Below the pieces are notes generated by a model. The model was not told the origin of the DNA, made no database searches, and saw only the letters and a list, made by a program, of their open reading frames with translations. The position numbers and the translations under genes were made by a program. 64,000 nucleotides of DNA from Volvox africanus (Eukaryota > Chlorophyta > Chlorophyceae > Chlamydomonadales > Volvocaceae): assembly GCA_030268105.1 (NCBI GenBank), contig BSDZ01000094.1, forward strand, positions 186,001 to 250,000, read 5' to 3'. Of this stretch, positions 61,730 to 64,000 are shown one piece after another (positions within the stretch are counted from its first letter, which is position 1; each line of letters begins with the position of its first letter).

Positions 61730-64000
61730 GAGCATAATCAGGTCTAAAGGCGAAGGTTTCACAGCTTTCCTTTATCCGGTTGTAACACTGAAGCAAAGTA
61801 ATTTGAATGGCAATGTAGGGGCGCTTCCGTGTGGCGATAAGAACCCCGTATTACCATAATCGGTAATCGCTGTTCGTGGCTTCGGGCCGTACATTGGAAC
61901 AACAGATTACGTAGGTTCATCGCAAAGGATTTCTTGAGCTCCTATTGAACTGTAATTTCAATTGGTACAATTGAGCTCGCGTAAGCTCAAAGACATCAAC
62001 ACCGCACAAGTGTGTGTTTCACCAATACCGGTTCGGAGGCCCCAAGAGCGCAAGGTTATCACCTTGTATAGTACTGGTCTTCCCCATAGTAGGGAATCTA
62101 AAGTCCTGAAATTCCTTACATAATGCGACCACTGGACTGTGGCCCACGGTAGCTTGCCGTACACTATCACGTGTCCTGAAATTAATAAAGATGGAGCACG
62201 CCGAAGGCCTTCCGGTGCCATCTCCATGATGGGCATGGACGCCCAAGTTGGGGCACCATAATGTCATAATGCCAACGATTGTTGAACCCTTGTATGAACA
62301 TACATACACCTTAGTGAGAGCCTGCTGCAGTAAAATGCAATTTGGCTGTGCAGCGCTGCATGGAGATACAGCTCTCCATGCGGAGTAAAATCCAAACAGT
62401 TCTTCCCAAGTTTTCAGAACAAGTCGCCCACAGTGTAACACCTAAAAAGCACCCCTCTGTTCTGCTTCAGGGGGAGACTGAGACACTCAAAAAGGGTCAT
62501 CCAGGCATCGCACGATTTACATGTGGTGTCACGGAGAGGCCTGCTGCTTGCTCGTCCACTCGTGAGCAACTGCGAGGCTCGAACACCATGGTATTGCACA
62601 TGCCTGCAGCACATGCATGCGCACACACGCATATGCACACATACGCCCACAGAGGCACGCATGCCCTCCCCCTTTGTGCTGTCCCAGGCATGTCTAGTTG
62701 AGAGTCCCCTGTAAATAAACTGGTCACATGCCATGTCGTCATGGCAGATTATGACACCAGCCTAATCACTTGAGAAGGATGTTAAATAGCTCATTAATCA
62801 GATCAATTAACAAACACGGTTCACAAGCTCCTATCGGTCAGAATCCAATGATGAACAGTTGACAACCATCTAGGGTTCAGATCCACTAACAAACACATTT
62901 GACACGCTCCTATTGGTTAGGGTCCACTAATGAATGGCAGATAAGAAACTATGCAACTAAAACTATATCAGGTCTATGACAGCTAAGTGACTAAATGCTA
63001 GGCACAAATACCATGTGTGCAGTTGGGAGTCTCACTGACTATGAACACCACTTGATGAAGTCCGACTGCCCACCAGCTGTTTAAACCTCCACAGCCCCTC
63101 CCCCTCCACTGCATGAAGCCTTAGGTACGATAAAAAGAACACAGAATATCACATAGCTAAGTGACTAAATGCTAGGCACAAATACCATGTGTGCAGTTGG
63201 GAGTCTCACTGACTATGAACACCACTTGATGAAGTCCGACTGCCCACCAGCTGTTTAAACCTCCACAGCCCCTCCCCCTCCACTGCATGAAGCCTTAGGT
63301 ACGATAAAAAGAACACAGAATATCACATAGCTAAGTGACTAAATGCTAGGCACAAATACCATGTGTGCAGTTGGGAGTCTCACTGACTATGAACACCACT
63401 TGATGAAGTCCGACTGCCCACCAGCTGTTTAAACCTCCACAGCCCCTCCCCCTCCACTGCATGAAGCCTTAGGTACGATAAAAAGAACACAGAATATCAC
63501 ATAACTAAGTGACTAAATGCTAGGCACAAATACCATGTGTGCAGTTGGGAGTCTCACTGACTATGAACACCACTTGATGAAGTCCGACTGCCCACCAGCT
63601 GTTTAAACCTCCACAGCCCCTCCCCCTCCACTGCATGAAGCCTTAGGTACGATAAAAAGAACACAGAATATCACATAGCTAAGTGACTAAATGCTAGGCA
63701 CAAATACCATGTGTGCAGTTGGGAGTCTCACTGACTATGAATACCACTTGATGAAGTCCGACTGCCCACCAGCTGTTTAAACCTCCACAGCCCCTCCCCC
63801 TCCACTGCATGAAGCCTTAGGTACGATAAAAAGAACACAGAATATCGCATAGCTAAGTGACTAAATGCTAGGCACAAATACCATGTGTGCAGTTGGGAGT
63901 CTCACTGACTATGAATACCACTTGATGAAGTCCGACTGCCCACCAGCTGTTTAAACCTCCACAGCCCCTCCCCCTCCACTGCATGAAGCCTTAGGTACGA
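61730..64000. repeat. Macrosatellite unit 10 (partial, cut by window end)
   Basis: Contains leading spacer 61730-62980 and the first 1,020 bp of the minisatellite. Everything visible appears identical to the corresponding part of unit 9, including four GAACACC monomers and one monomer starting with AACTAAG. The gene of this unit lies beyond the window. Confidence 0.95.
62981..64000. repeat. 174-bp minisatellite, about 5.9 monomers (unit 10, cut)
   Basis: Four GAACACC monomers, the fourth starting AACTAAG, then a consensus monomer ending ATCGCAT and most of a sixth. It repeats the left side of the unit 9 array monomer for monomer. The true length is unknown because the window ends. Confidence 0.95.

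Overview
The window is one tandem array. A unit of about 5.7 kb recurs head-to-tail nine times in full (starts at 1, 5719, 11437, 17156, 21995, 32760, 42655, 49244 and 55487) and a tenth time in part (from 61730). No unique flanking sequence is present. It looks like nuclear DNA of a eukaryote: the best coding model is a seven-exon gene with canonical GT-AG introns, and I see no bacterial-style operon, ribosomal RNA, tRNA or recognisable transposon protein. Donor types (GTGAGT, GTGCGT, GTAAGT, GTAGGT) and Gln/Ala/Pro-rich protein segments would suit a green alga or another protist, but that is a guess and the lineage stays open.

Each unit has five parts, in + strand order: (a) a leading spacer of about 1.25 kb with small hairpins, a CA-rich tract and a degenerate 79-bp dimer; (b) a tandem minisatellite with a 174-bp monomer; (c) a 441-bp flank; (d) a minus-strand split gene of 2,604 bp (2,594 bp in unit 4); (e) a 207-bp AT-richer flank upstream of the gene. 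Nearly all length variation between units comes from minisatellite copy number: 7, 7, 7, 2, 36, 31, 12, 10, 10 and at least 5.9 monomers. Unit lengths are 5718, 5718, 5719, 4839, 10765, 9895, 6589, 6243 and 6243 bp. In the direction of transcription each gene is followed by its 3' flank, the minisatellite and the spacer, then the next gene, much like an rDNA repeat whose intergenic spacer contains subrepeats.

The proposed gene has seven exons joining in one frame (1,320 nt including the stop, 439 residues from the first exon that I can define). I do not recognise the protein family. I found no difference within the exons among the nine copies, while introns, spacers and minisatellites do differ. 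Units 5 to 10 carry shuffled marker combinations that point to gene conversion or unequal exchange. The minisatellite has variant monomers with a higher-order arrangement, including a seven-monomer block that occurs twice in unit 5.

Main limits: the 5' end of the gene is uncertain because its first exon starts at an acceptor-like site; no homology search was possible; and copy numbers in such an array depend on the quality of the assembly.
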